Source: Caballeronia jiangsuensis
GTDB lineage: Bacteria; Pseudomonadota; Gammaproteobacteria; Burkholderiales; Burkholderiaceae
Assembly: GCA_000648925.1 (NCBI GenBank)
Contig: JFHF01000012.1
Span: 1 to 64,000, forward strand
Length of the DNA: 64,000 bases
Direction of reading: 5' to 3'
Shown: one piece after another, positions 27,508 to 37,087 of the stretch
Numbering within the stretch: position 1 is the stretch's first letter
How the letters are laid out: each line of letters starts with the position of its first letter
Made by a program: the position numbers and the translations under genes
Notes under the pieces: model-generated
What the model was told of the DNA's origin: nothing
The model's database searches: none
Seen by the model: the letters and a program-made list of their open reading frames with translations, nothing else

Positions 27508-29064
27508 TCAGGCCGCCGCGCGCATGCCTTCGTCGTGAAGACGGAAGGTCTCCACCGCCGTGCGCAACGCGCCCGCCTGATCTTCCAGCGACTGCGCCGC
27601 CGCCGCCGCTTCCTCGACGAGCGCCGCGTTCTGTTGCGTCACCTCGTCCATCTGCGTGACGGCGCGCGCCACTTGCTCGATGCCGCTGCTCTGCTCTTCC
27701 GAAGCCGCCGCGATCTCGCCCATGATGTCCGTCACGCGCTGCACCGCCGTGCTGATCTCGGTCATCGTGCGGCCCGCTTCGTCGACGAGCGCAGTGCCCG
27801 ATTGCACGCGCTCGACCGAGTTGTCGATCAGTTCCTTGATCTCCTTCGCCGCCGCCGACGAACGTTGCGCGAGCGAGCGCACTTCGCCCGCCACGACCGC
27901 GAAGCCGCGTCCTTCCTCGCCGGCACGCGCCGCTTCGACCGCCGCGTTCAACGCCAGAATGTTGGTCTGGAACGCAATGCCTTCGATGATCGTGATGATG
28001 TCCGCGATCTTCGAGGAGCTCTGGTTGATCTCGCCCATCGTCGTCACGACCTGCGACACGACATGGCTGCCCTTGCCCGCGATCTCCGACGCGTTCGCCG
28101 CGAGCACGCTCGCCTGACGCGCATTGTCGGCGTTCTGCTTGACCGTGCCCGTCAGCTCATCCATGCTCGACGCCGTTTCCTGAAGCGCCGACGCCTGCTG
28201 TTCCGTGCGCGAGGAAAGGTCCACGTTGCCCGCCGCGATCTGCTTGGTCGCGGATGCAATCGATTCGCTGCCGCCGCGCACCGTGCGAACCGTATCGATG
28301 AGGCTCGACTGCATCGTCGCGAGACCACGCAACAACTGGCCCATTTCGTCGTTCGATGTCACCGTCACGTTGCGGCGCAGATCGCCGGTTGCGATCGCAT
28401 CGAATTGCGCGAGTGCGGCATCGAGCGGACGCGAAATACGGCGGCGCAGCGAGATCCACGTATAGAAGGCCGAAGCGACGCCGAGCAGAATCGCAACGAT
28501 GCAGCCGGCGCGAAACGTGCCGAACACTTCCTCTCCGTGGTCATACGAAGCCTTCGCCTGTTCGAATTGCAGCTTGCGCAGCAGGACGCCCGTCTTCGCG
28601 AACTCGGTGAACACGGCCTGCATCGCGCTCGCGTCGTCGATGATCTTCGCCTGATCTTTCGCGCGGACATCGGCATAGCCCGCGTCGATCAGCTTTTGCA
28701 GCCCGAGACGCTGCTCGTTGAACTTGTCGGCGAGCGCTTTTTCTTCGGGGCCTTGCGGCAGGCTGGAATACTTCGTCCATGCGTCGTCGGAGGTTTTGCG
28801 CATCAGCGAGCCGCGTCCGATCGCTTCTTCCGCCGCGGGCGTGCCGACGTTCAGTGCCGCGCGATCGAACGAGAGGCGCTCGCGCGCCATGAACATTTCC
28901 GCATTGCCGACCGACACCGCGCTCGGCATTTCATTCGTGAAGAGGTCGTACGTGACCGCGTTGGACCGGCCCATGCCGATCACTCCGACGAGGCCGATCG
29001 CGATCAGCAGCGCGCTCAGAAGCGTCATGGCCAAGGCCAGTCGGCCTTTTATTGTCGAAAACAT
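27508..29064 (-). CDS. methyl-accepting chemotaxis protein
   Basis: 518 aa, starting at the ATG before FSTIKGRLALAM, not 44 codons earlier. It has a first membrane helix at about 7-30, then a periplasmic four-helix-bundle ligand domain of the MCP_signal/Tar type (about 30-185), a second helix (about 190-212), a HAMP domain and a long cytoplasmic signalling domain. The conserved hairpin tip reads IAFQTNILALNAAVEAARAG. It should signal to CheA/CheW; the ligand is unknown. No che genes are near, which is common for orphan receptors. A good terminator follows. Confidence 0.9.
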   Translation of the reverse strand: MFSTIKGRLALAMTLLSALLIAIGLVGVIGMGRSNAVTYDLFTNEMPSAVSVGNAEMFMARERLSFDRAALNVGTPAAEEAIGRGSLMRKTSDDAWTKYSSLPQGPEEKALADKFNEQRLGLQKLIDAGYADVRAKDQAKIIDDASAMQAVFTEFAKTGVLLRKLQFEQAKASYDHGEEVFGTFRAGCIVAILLGVASAFYTWISLRRRISRPLDAALAQFDAIATGDLRRNVTVTSNDEMGQLLRGLATMQSSLIDTVRTVRGGSESIASATKQIAAGNVDLSSRTEQQASALQETASSMDELTGTVKQNADNARQASVLAANASEIAGKGSHVVSQVVTTMGEINQSSSKIADIITIIEGIAFQTNILALNAAVEAARAGEEGRGFAVVAGEVRSLAQRSSAAAKEIKELIDNSVERVQSGTALVDEAGRTMTEISTAVQRVTDIMGEIAAASEEQSSGIEQVARAVTQMDEVTQQNAALVEEAAAAAQSLEDQAGALRTAVETFRLHDEGMRAAA

Positions 29065-29235
29065 AGCTCTCTCAAGGTGGCTGCATCGCAAAGGCGCAAG
29101 CGCGCTCGGGCGGCGATGCTTCGCCTGCTGCGCGGCCGCTGGAATCCATCGGCTGGCCTGTATAACGACAGCAGGACAAGGTCCTTTAGTGAGCATTTAG
29201 TGAGCGAGTAAAACGTTTTTCAAAACGCTTACGCA

Positions 29236-29262
29236 GAAAAAGCCCTGTTTACAGGGCCTTTT
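29236..29262 (-). terminator. Rho-independent terminator
   Basis: Stem GCCCTG / CAGGGC (29242-29257) with loop TTTA; on the minus strand the stem is followed by TTTTTC. It ends the two-gene unit 29272-30470. Confidence 0.8.
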
Positions 29263-29271
29263 CGCTGTGGG

Positions 29272-29676
29272 TCAGGGTTTGCCGCCGATCCGGTCGAATG
29301 TCGTCAGCAAATCGGCCAGTGATTGTTTACAGGCTGCTTGCTGCGGCGTCTTCGCGCGCAGCGCTTCCAGTGCACGATCGATCGCCTTGTCTACGACATG
29401 CCAGTCGCTCGCGGCACGCGGCTTGAGCGACGGCTCCGCTTCGTCCCACGAGACTTCGAGGTCCTTGATGCGCGCTTTCGCGCCGGCGAGATCGCCCTTG
29501 TCGACGAGCGTCGCGGTATCGGCGGCGATCGTGCGAAACGGCGTCAGGTCCCCGAGCTTCGATGCAGCATGCGCCGTGCCGATCGCTTCGAATCCGGCCG
29601 ACGTGATCGAGCCTGTGAAGGCGCTGATGGCGACGGCCGCGCAAAGCGCCGCGCCCGCGATATGACGGGATTTCAT
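29272..29676 (-). CDS. exported small protein, unknown
   Basis: 134 aa, starting [18 protein letters not shown] with a clear Sec signal peptide ending near THAHAAS-like AHAAS (about residue 38). The mature part, about 95 residues, is helical and charged, with one Cys near its end and the repeated pattern of a small helical bundle. It follows the COG4705 membrane protein gene by 20 bases, with AAGGAG before its ATG, and is probably co-transcribed with it; Burkholderia genomes often pair the two. The function is unknown; a periplasmic partner of the membrane protein is inference. Confidence 0.75.
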   Translation of the reverse strand: MKSRHIAGAALCAAVAISAFTGSITSAGFEAIGTAHAASKLGDLTPFRTIAADTATLVDKGDLAGAKARIKDLEVSWDEAEPSLKPRAASDWHVVDKAIDRALEALRAKTPQQAACKQSLADLLTTFDRIGGKP

Positions 29677-29696
29677 GGTCTTCTCCTTGGATGAGG

Positions 29697-30470
29697 TCAG
29701 GCAGGATGCGAACCGCCGCGCCGACGCCGTGCCTGGCTCGTGTGATCGAGATAAGTCACATAGGCGACGAGCGCGACGATGATCGCGAGAAAGAGGGCGC
29801 TGGTGTAGATCGTGCCGAATCCCATGCCGCCGTAAGTACGCGGCTGCGACATGAGATCGCCGAGCGATGCGCCGAGCGGGCGCGTCAGGATGTACGCGAT
29901 CCAGAACGCGGCGACGCGATTCATGCCGAGAAACGCCGCCGCGCCGGTGATCGCAATGAGCGCGGCGAAGATCAGCACGCCGAGCGGGAAGCCGAGACCG
30001 AGCGCTTCGGTGGCGAGATCGCCTGCCGCGGTGCCGAGCGCGAAGGTGCAGAGAATCGCGCACCAGTAGAAGAGTTCGCGCCGCCGAGTGTCGATCGAAC
30101 GTATGGAGAGCGAATGCTCCGTGCGATGCCAGATCGCGAAGATGAAGGCGAGCAGCACGGCGAAGCACGCGGTGCTCGCGTAGAGACTCACGCCCGCGCT
30201 GTCGGTCAGCGCATCGGTGATCTGCGTTCCCGCGATGCTGATCAGCACCACCGTGAGCCAGTAGAGCCACGGCACCATGCGGCGCGTGCGCATCTGCATG
30301 AATAGGACTGTGGCGAGCAGCGCGGCCGTGATCGCATCGGTCACGATGACGCCGAGTCCCGCGTTCACCGCGAGATAGTCGGCACCCGTTTCGCCGACGG
30401 TCGTCGACATGATCTTGATGATCCAGAATGCGAGCGTGACTTCGGGTACCTTGTTGAGCATCGCGGGCAT
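29697..30470 (-). CDS. COG4705-type multi-spanning membrane protein
   Basis: 257 aa with about seven membrane segments. The opening [20 protein letters not shown] is the signature of the COG4705 uncharacterised membrane-anchored proteins; a second related segment, [19 protein letters not shown], points to an internal duplication of the fold. The function is not established. It is first in a two-gene unit with the exported protein and is divergent from the FUSC-like gene. Confidence 0.8.
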   Translation of the reverse strand: MPAMLNKVPEVTLAFWIIKIMSTTVGETGADYLAVNAGLGVIVTDAITAALLATVLFMQMRTRRMVPWLYWLTVVLISIAGTQITDALTDSAGVSLYASTACFAVLLAFIFAIWHRTEHSLSIRSIDTRRRELFYWCAILCTFALGTAAGDLATEALGLGFPLGVLIFAALIAITGAAAFLGMNRVAAFWIAYILTRPLGASLGDLMSQPRTYGGMGFGTIYTSALFLAIIVALVAYVTYLDHTSQARRRRGGSHPA

Positions 30471-30629
30471 GTGTCGCCTCCTCGTGTCGGTGCGAGCGCG
30501 CGAACACCGCGCGTCGTCATCGCGAACTGTGTGCGCCGATACTTAGTGCGCGCTTAGGTAACCGCGAGGCAACCGCAGCCCGAAAACCGTCCTAAACTTC
30601 ATGCGGGCTCACGAGGGGAATCGCCGAGC

Positions 30630-31631
30630 ATGTCCGCCGACGCACCGCATCTTCGTCTCGCCGACGAAATCAAGGTCTGGCCGCTCCTGCGCGCGACCAT
30701 CGCGCTGTTGCCGTTCGTCGTGCTCGCGCTCGCAACCGGCAACGACTTGTGGATGAAGGCATCGCTGCTCGCGATCGGCACCGTGATCGGGGAGGACAGG
30801 CTCGCGCTTAGGCCGCTCGGTGTCCTCGCGCATGGGCTCGCGATCATCGCCGGAACGTATCTTCTGCTGCTTGCCGAACGGGTTCCGGTGTTCTTCGTCG
30901 TCGCGTGCATGTTGCTCGCGGCGGGCGTGATCCTGCTCGTGTCGCGCGGCAAGGAATTGCGCGCGCTCGGCAACTGGACCTTCGTTCCCGTGCTCATTCT
31001 CGCGAACGAACTTCAGGGCGGCCGCACCATCGATGCGCTGTTGCGCGAAGTACCCGCCTCATTGCCTTATCTGCTCGTCGCGCTCGTTCCGGCGCTCGTG
31101 TCGGCGCATATCCGCTCGCGCGGCAAGCCCGCCGCGCGCTGGTCGAATCTCGACGATTTCGGCGAGCGCGCGCCCTTCGGCGAAGATCTCGCGGCGATGC
31201 TCGCGAGCGTGGGCATCGCGGCGGCGATGGTCGTGCTCTGGCACATGGACCGTGCGCAATGGGTGATCTGGGGCGCGGCCAGCATCGTGACGGGTTCGGT
31301 CGATACGGCGCGCACGAAGCTCGCGAACCGCGCGTTCGGCGTGATCGTGGGCGTGCCGATCGGCATCGTGCTCGGGCGGTTCGTCGTACCGCATTCGGAC
31401 ATCGCCGTCACGCTCGCGACGCTCGCGGCCTTCCTCACGCTCGTCGCGTTTCAGCGCTACGTCGTCGGATATTTCTTTCGATGCGTGTTCGTGGCGCTCG
31501 CGATCATGCTGGCGAACCAGTCCGCCGCCGATGCGTTCGAGCGGCTCACGCACGTGCTCGCAGGCGGCGTGATCGGCATTGTGTGCGTGTTCGGCGCGCA
31601 TGCCGTGGTGCGGCGCTTGTCGCGTCGATAG
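30630..31631 (+). CDS. FUSC-like inner membrane protein (aromatic acid efflux type)
   Basis: 333 aa with two blocks of membrane helices separated by a cytoplasmic loop (about 165-195), as in the FUSC/YccC/AaeB superfamily of efflux-related proteins, but with shorter halves than AaeB. The second block (WVIWGAASIVTGSVDTARTK, then AFGVIVGVPIGIVLGRF) matches the FUSC_2 repeat. A role in exporting aromatic acids is a family-level guess. Its stop codon abuts a broken DUF2182 gene on the other strand. Confidence 0.75.
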   Translation: MSADAPHLRLADEIKVWPLLRATIALLPFVVLALATGNDLWMKASLLAIGTVIGEDRLALRPLGVLAHGLAIIAGTYLLLLAERVPVFFVVACMLLAAGVILLVSRGKELRALGNWTFVPVLILANELQGGRTIDALLREVPASLPYLLVALVPALVSAHIRSRGKPAARWSNLDDFGERAPFGEDLAAMLASVGIAAAMVVLWHMDRAQWVIWGAASIVTGSVDTARTKLANRAFGVIVGVPIGIVLGRFVVPHSDIAVTLATLAAFLTLVAFQRYVVGYFFRCVFVALAIMLANQSAADAFERLTHVLAGGVIGIVCVFGAHAVVRRLSRR

Positions 31632-31903
31632 TCGCCTATCGCGAACGACGGCAGCATCGTCGCGACCCACATGCCGACGAACGCCGCCGCCGCGCGCAGC
31701 CACGTGCGCCCGCACATCGGCGTGAACGCAGGCAGGAGCATCGAGCCGCCGGGCATCGGCAGATCGCTCATCGATGATATCGGCGTGTGTATCGCGCAAG
31801 TCACGATCACGCCCGCCAGCAACACCAGCGCGGCCATGACGACAAACCGGCGTCGCGAAACGCACATGCTCTCTCGTTCGATGATCGCGGTCAGCACGTT
31901 CAT
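31632..31903 (-). pseudogene. truncated DUF2182 metal-binding membrane protein
   Basis: The gene has a good start (AAGGGGATG before the ATG at 31903) and about 90 residues that match the beginning of DUF2182 proteins: a first membrane helix (VVMAALVLLAGVIVTCAIH), SMSDLPMPGGSML, then RTWLRAAAAFVGMWVATMLP. Normal members have about 260 residues with several more helices. Here the similarity stops at 31632, exactly where the converging FUSC gene ends; the frame merely continues antisense through that gene to 31457. A deletion or rearrangement probably removed the rest. Confidence 0.65.
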
Positions 31904-32002
31904 GATGTCATCCCCTTGCGTTCGTCCGGTGCGCGTCGAGTACGGTGTTAGATTAGTCGCGGGCATGCACGGCAAAGGAGTGACAAGTGTGTCGGGATTC
32001 GC

Positions 32003-33223
32003 ATGGATTCACTGATCACGGCGGCGGCGCGCGCGCTCGCGGCGGGTGATCCGCTCGGCGCGCTGAACCGGATCGCGCTGCGCGAGGACGCGAGTGCGCT
32101 CGCGTTGCGCGGCATCGCGATGGCGCAGCTCGGCGACTTCGTGCGCGCACGTGCGCTCGTGAAAAGCGCGGCGCGTGCGTTCGGTACGAAAGAGGCGCTG
32201 GCGCGTTCGCGATGCATCGTCGCGGAAGCGGAAATCGCGTTGGCATCGCGCGATCTCACGTGGCCCGCGAAGGCGCTCGATCACGCACGCGCGATTCTCG
32301 AAGCGCATGGCGATCACGTGAACGCAGCACATGCGCGCTATCTGGAAGTGCGCCGCGCGCTGCTCATCGGACGGACCGACGATGCCGAGCGCATGCTCGC
32401 CGGGCTGAATCCCGCATCGCTTCCGGCCGCGTCGCGGGCCGCGCATGAGCTCATCGCGGCAGGCATCGCGATGCGCCGTCTGCACACGCAAGCGGCGCAC
32501 GCCGCACTCGAACGCGCGACACAAGCCACGCGGCAAGCGGGCATTCCGGCGCTCGCCGCCGAGGTCGAGAGCGCCTGGCGCATCCTCAGCACGCCGGCCG
32601 CGCGTCTCGTCGCACACGGCAACGAGCGGCTGCTCCGGCTCGAAGAAGTCGAGGCGCTGTTTGCATCGAATACGTTCGTCGTCGATGCATGCCGTCTGTG
32701 CGTGCGCGAGAACGGCACGTCGATATCGCTCGCGACGCGGCCCGTGCTCTTCACGCTCGCTCGGATGCTCGCGCAGGCATGGCCCCACGACGCGCCGCGC
32801 GATGCGCTGATTCTGCGCGCGTTTCGCATCAGGGAAGCGGACGAGACGCATCGGGCGCGGCTGCGCGTCGAGATGGGCAGGCTGCGCACGATGCTGCGCG
32901 CGCACGCGGGCATCGATGCGACTTCGCGCGGCTTCGTGCTGAAGCCGCGTCATGCGCGCGAGGTGGCCGTGCTCGCGCTGCCTGTCGAGGACGAGTACGC
33001 GCCGCTGCTCGCGTTTCTCGCCGATGGCGAATCGTGGTCGAGCTCGGCGCTCGCGATCGCGCTCGGCGCGAGTCAGCGCACGGTGCAGCGCTCGCTCGAT
33101 GCGCTCGCCGCGAGCGGCAAGGTGCAATCGTTCGGACGCGGTCGCGCGCGCCGCTGGACCACGCCGCCGATGCCCGGATTCACGACGACCTTGTTACTCC
33201 CCGTCGGGCTCGCGAGTGATTAG
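32003..33223 (+). CDS. helix-turn-helix regulator with TPR-like N-terminal region
   Basis: 406 aa. Residues about 1-190 are Ala-rich paired helices resembling tetratricopeptide repeats. Residues about 215-310 resemble an OmpR-type winged helix of large regulators (FVVDACRLCVRENGTSISLA, then RLRVEMGRLRTMLRAHAGI). Residues about 330-385 look like a second winged helix (SSSALAIALGASQRTVQRSLDAL). No phosphorylation domain is present. It probably regulates the following beta-propeller gene, 36 bases away. The ATG has no close ribosome site. Target and signal are unknown. Confidence 0.65.
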   Translation: MDSLITAAARALAAGDPLGALNRIALREDASALALRGIAMAQLGDFVRARALVKSAARAFGTKEALARSRCIVAEAEIALASRDLTWPAKALDHARAILEAHGDHVNAAHARYLEVRRALLIGRTDDAERMLAGLNPASLPAASRAAHELIAAGIAMRRLHTQAAHAALERATQATRQAGIPALAAEVESAWRILSTPAARLVAHGNERLLRLEEVEALFASNTFVVDACRLCVRENGTSISLATRPVLFTLARMLAQAWPHDAPRDALILRAFRIREADETHRARLRVEMGRLRTMLRAHAGIDATSRGFVLKPRHAREVAVLALPVEDEYAPLLAFLADGESWSSSALAIALGASQRTVQRSLDALAASGKVQSFGRGRARRWTTPPMPGFTTTLLLPVGLASD

Positions 33224-33259
33224 CATGAACGCACGATCAATCATCAGGAGGACGTCGAA

Positions 33260-33898
33260 ATGAAGCGCGCAAAGGCTGAAATCATCCGCGAATACGGGCC
33301 TTTTCCGGATGTCGAAGGTGTGCACGGCGTCACCTGGGACGGCGAGCGTGTGTGGTTCGCGGCGGGCGATACGCTCAATGCTTTCGATCCGGACAGCGGC
33401 AGGACAGAGCGCTCGCTGAACATCGCGGCGCATGCGGGCACGGCCTTCGATGGCGAGCATCTGTTTCAGATCGCCGAGGACCGCATCCAGAAGATCGATC
33501 CGAAGACAGGGCGCGTACTCTCGACGATTCCCGCGCCGGGCGGCGGCGCGGACTCCGGCCTCGCGTGGGCGGAGGGCACGCTCTGGGTCGGGCAATACAA
33601 CGAACGCAAGATCCATCAGATCGATCCGGACAACGGCGCGATCCTGCGCACCATCGAGTCGAATCGCTTCGTCACGGGCGTCACGTGGATCGACGGCGAA
33701 CTCTGGCACGCCACCTGGGAAGGCGACGAGAGCGAGCTACGCCATATCGATCCGCAATCGGGCGAGGTCATCGAGCGGCTGGAGATGCCCGAAGGAATGG
33801 GCGTGTCCGGGCTGGAATCCGACGGACATGAGCGCTTTTTCTGCGGCGGCGGGCGCACCGGCAAGGTGCGGGCCGTGCGCAAACCGAAGCGCGGCTGA
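33260..33898 (+). CDS. glutamine cyclotransferase-like beta-propeller protein
   Basis: 212 aa. It contains repeated strands of the type GVTWDGERVWFAAGDTLNAFD, GLAWAEGTLWVGQYNERKIH and GVTWIDGELWHATWEGDES, as in the glutaminyl-peptide cyclotransferase family of short beta-propellers. There is no signal peptide, unlike typical exported members, so it would act in the cytoplasm. AGGAGGACG before the ATG is a strong ribosome site. It follows the regulator at 32003 and they may form an operon. The catalytic role is unproven; it may be a simple ligand-binding propeller. Confidence 0.75.
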   Translation: MKRAKAEIIREYGPFPDVEGVHGVTWDGERVWFAAGDTLNAFDPDSGRTERSLNIAAHAGTAFDGEHLFQIAEDRIQKIDPKTGRVLSTIPAPGGGADSGLAWAEGTLWVGQYNERKIHQIDPDNGAILRTIESNRFVTGVTWIDGELWHATWEGDESELRHIDPQSGEVIERLEMPEGMGVSGLESDGHERFFCGGGRTGKVRAVRKPKRG

Positions 33899-33914
33899 AC
33901 CCCGCTTTCGTCCG

Positions 33915-36302
33915 ATGTTGCGACACGGCGCGGCGATCTCTGCCGCCGCGTTCCTTACTAAAGACTTCCTCCCTCACGCCGATAAACACCGATCAAAGCC
34001 ATCATCAGAACAGGGCCAGAAGGTGCAGAGAGGCGCCAACGATTTCCTCGGGACCATCGGCGAGAACGTCGCCAGGAACCTGCCGTACATCGAACATGCA
34101 CGTCGTTTCGATGGGCTCGGTCTCGCTCCGCTCGGCGTGCTCATCGCGGCGTGCGGCACCTTCTTCGTGCCGCTGCCGTGGAACGTGCTGCTCGCCGCGC
34201 TCGTCTTCGGCGCGACGATCGTCGTGCATCGCATGCAGGTGACGAATCGTCAGATCTTCGTCGCGCGGCAAGTCGCGCATGGGCTGCTTTCCATCGCCGA
34301 GGACTGCCTCAAGCTGCTCTCGCTCGAAGGCCGCATCATGTGCATCTCCGATGTCGGCAGGCGTCTCATCGAAGCGGACTGCGCCGAAGATCTCGTCGGC
34401 ATCGACTGGCTCGCGCTCTGGGACGGTCCCGATGCGCGGCAGGCCTTCGAGCGCGCGAAAGCGGGCGAATCGACGTCGTTTTCCGGCACGTGCCGCACGA
34501 TGACCGGCAAGCTGAAATGGTGGACATCGACGTTTGCGCCCGTCTACGGCGAGCATGGCAAGGTCACGGCCGTGCTGTGCAAATCGCGCGACATCACCGC
34601 GGAAGTGGATCTCATCGACGAACTGCGCGGCAACGCGCGCGTGCAGAAGGACATGGAAGATCACGTCGATGCCGTCTTCTGGACCGCGACGCGCGATTTC
34701 CGCGAACTGCTGCACGTGAGTTCCGCGTTCGAACGCATGTGGGAAATGCCGATGTCCGCGCTCGAAGCCGATCAGACCGCGTGGTCGCAGCGCGTGCATC
34801 CCGACGATCTGCCCGCGCTGCGCGAGGAAATGCGCACGGCGCTGAACACGGGCGCCGCGACGCAGAGCTATTTCCGTCTATGTTTGCCGCACGACCGCAC
34901 GCGCTGGGTTCGCGCGGATATCTATCCGGTGACCGAGGACGGCGTGGTGTCGCGCGTCGTGAGCGTGTGCGTCGATGCCACCGACGAGCGCCAGCGTCTT
35001 CAGGAACTGCATCGGCTCGCGAACACGGATAGCCTCACCGGCCTCGCCAACCGCAACGCGATGATGGATGCGCTCCTGAAACGCTGCGAAGCGGGCGCGG
35101 CGTTCGCGTATCTCTTCATCGATATCGATCGCTTCAAGTCCATCAACGACACGGCGGGCCATATCGCCGGCGATGCCGTGTTGCGCACGATCGCGCGACG
35201 CATCCAGGAGACGCTGCCCGAAGGCGCCGTGGCCGCGCGTCCGGGCGGCGACGAGTTCACGGTGATCCTGCCGGGCGTCTTCGAACAGGAAAGCATCGCG
35301 CGCGCGTGCCGCAAGCTCTCGCTCGCCTGCCATCGTCCGATCAAGATCGAATGCAAGAGTCTGACGATGACCTGCTCGATCGGCGTCGCGCTCTATCCGG
35401 AGCACGGACGCACGCCCGAAGCGCTCTTCATCAGCGCCGACATGGCGATGTACGCCGCGAAGCGCGCAGGCCGCAACACGTTCCGCGTGTTCGGCGATCG
35501 CGAGAAGGACGATCTCGCGCGCGCGCATCTCGAAGCCGAACTGCACGGCGCGATCCGCGAGAATCAGTTCGTGCTGCACTATCAGCCGCAATATCGCGTG
35601 GATTCGGGCGAGCTCGTCGGCGTCGAGGCGCTCTTGCGCTGGGACCATCCGCAACTCGGGCTGCTCGCGCCCGGCGCGTTCGTGCCGGTGCTGGAAGAGA
35701 GCGCGCTCATTGTCGAAGCGGGGCACTGGGTCATTCGCGAGGCCGTGCAGGCCGCGTCGCAACTCGCGCTCGCGCTGCCGCAGGCGTGCTCGGTGGCGCT
35801 CAACGTGTCGCCGAAACAGTTCCGCGATCCGCGCCTCGTGTCCGTGCTCAGGCACGCGATCCGGCGCGGCTGCATCGACTCGAACCGCATCACGCTGGAG
35901 ATCACCGAATCCGCGCTGATCGACAATGTGGACGACGCGCAGGAAGTGCTCTCGAACGTGCGTGCGATGGGCGTGCGCATCGCCATCGACGATTTCGGCA
36001 CGGGCTATTCGAGCCTCAGCTACTTCGCGCGCTTCCGGCCGGACGTGCTGAAGCTCGACAAATCCTTCGTCGATAACATCGCGACCGACGCGATGGTGCG
36101 TACGGTCGTAGAAGGCGTGATCGATCTCGCGCACAAGCTCGGCGTGACGGTGGTCGCGGAAGGCGTCGAGACGCAGGAGCAACTCGATACGCTGCGCGAA
36201 ATGAACTGCGACAAGGTGCAGGGCTTCCTGCTCAGTCGTCCCGTGCCGCTCGCGAACCTGATGGCGCAGGCCGGCGCGGAAGAAGCCGCGGCGCTGCGCT
36301 GA
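33915..36302 (+). CDS. PAS-GGDEF-EAL cyclic-di-GMP enzyme
   Basis: About 795 aa from the ATG at 33915; no good ribosome site marks the start and a GTG at 34023 is an alternative. Two hydrophobic helices near the N-terminus (GLAPLGVLIAACGTFFVPL) anchor it in the membrane. Two PAS-type sensor regions follow, then a GGDEF domain with an intact RPGGDEF active site and an EAL domain with GVEALLRW, ITLEITESALI and AIDDFGTGYSSLS. Both catalytic signatures look complete, so it may make and break cyclic di-GMP. It probably controls motility or biofilm formation. Confidence 0.9.
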   Translation: MLRHGAAISAAAFLTKDFLPHADKHRSKPSSEQGQKVQRGANDFLGTIGENVARNLPYIEHARRFDGLGLAPLGVLIAACGTFFVPLPWNVLLAALVFGATIVVHRMQVTNRQIFVARQVAHGLLSIAEDCLKLLSLEGRIMCISDVGRRLIEADCAEDLVGIDWLALWDGPDARQAFERAKAGESTSFSGTCRTMTGKLKWWTSTFAPVYGEHGKVTAVLCKSRDITAEVDLIDELRGNARVQKDMEDHVDAVFWTATRDFRELLHVSSAFERMWEMPMSALEADQTAWSQRVHPDDLPALREEMRTALNTGAATQSYFRLCLPHDRTRWVRADIYPVTEDGVVSRVVSVCVDATDERQRLQELHRLANTDSLTGLANRNAMMDALLKRCEAGAAFAYLFIDIDRFKSINDTAGHIAGDAVLRTIARRIQETLPEGAVAARPGGDEFTVILPGVFEQESIARACRKLSLACHRPIKIECKSLTMTCSIGVALYPEHGRTPEALFISADMAMYAAKRAGRNTFRVFGDREKDDLARAHLEAELHGAIRENQFVLHYQPQYRVDSGELVGVEALLRWDHPQLGLLAPGAFVPVLEESALIVEAGHWVIREAVQAASQLALALPQACSVALNVSPKQFRDPRLVSVLRHAIRRGCIDSNRITLEITESALIDNVDDAQEVLSNVRAMGVRIAIDDFGTGYSSLSYFARFRPDVLKLDKSFVDNIATDAMVRTVVEGVIDLAHKLGVTVVAEGVETQEQLDTLREMNCDKVQGFLLSRPVPLANLMAQAGAEEAAALR

Positions 36303-36351
36303 CACCGGCGTTATCATCGCGACACTCGCGCATGCGAGCCGGAGACAACCG

Positions 36352-37002
36352 ATGAACACTTCATCCTTACGCGTTTCGCTGGCGGTGCTCGGCTTTTCGA
36401 TCAGCACGCTCGCGCTCGCCGATGCCGCGCCGCCGTGTCCCGGCGCGAACGATGCGAACGCAGGCAAGCTGGTTCAGGTTCGCGATTTCACGCCGGTCAG
36501 CAAGGAAGGCGGCTCGTCGCGTTTTCTCGGCTCGCGGCTGCGTTCCGCGCGCAACACGATGAAGGTGGATCAGAACGCGTCGGCGCTGGCCGAAGGCATC
36601 GTCAGCAAGCTCGGCGCGAAGGGCATCGGTGCGTGTCATATGACAGCGGATTCGCCGCCGCCGACTTCGGGCTGGCTCGTGACCGGCGAATTCGACGAAA
36701 CGCTGACGTCGGGATTCGGCTCCGCGTTGCCGTCGATGGGTTCGTCGGACAAGAAGCCCAACACGCACGTCACCGTGCAGCTCGCCAATCTCGCCGCGAG
36801 CCCGGACGCGCCGCTCACGCAGATCGATACGAGCAGCGAGCTGAAGGGGCAGAAATCGGCGGCGGCGCCCAAGCCCTACGGCGCGGCGGCGCGCTTCGTG
36901 ATCAACACGGCCGAATCCATCTCCTCGCTCGACGATCTCGCGGCAAAGATCGCCGATCAGATCGCGACGGAGAAGGCCAAGCTCGACGCCACGCCGCAGT
37001 AA
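36352..37002 (+). CDS. exported DUF4410-like protein
   Basis: 216 aa with a Sec signal peptide (cleavage near LALADAA, residue 25). The mature part reads LVQVRDFTPVSKEGG early on and GWLVTGEFDETLTSGFG in its middle, the pattern of DUF4410 proteins, which are small lipoproteins or periplasmic proteins of unknown function. No lipobox cysteine follows the signal, so it should be soluble in the periplasm. It is preceded closely by the cyclic-di-GMP gene and followed by an MFS gene, with no clear operon. Confidence 0.65.
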   Translation: MNTSSLRVSLAVLGFSISTLALADAAPPCPGANDANAGKLVQVRDFTPVSKEGGSSRFLGSRLRSARNTMKVDQNASALAEGIVSKLGAKGIGACHMTADSPPPTSGWLVTGEFDETLTSGFGSALPSMGSSDKKPNTHVTVQLANLAASPDAPLTQIDTSSELKGQKSAAAPKPYGAAARFVINTAESISSLDDLAAKIADQIATEKAKLDATPQ

Positions 37003-37087
37003 CGCGAATCACAGCGCAAGAACTGGAGTGCCGGCGCGCGCCGCATCCGTGACGATGAGCTATCTCATCCGTCACGGAGCCACGTCG

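Noticed and set aside
27433..29211. A 592-codon plus-strand open frame
   Set aside because: It is the mirror of the chemoreceptor gene, whose signalling domain is unmistakable.
34878..36467. A 529-codon minus-strand open frame
   Set aside because: It is antisense to the GGDEF-EAL gene; the composition is a typical GC-rich shadow.
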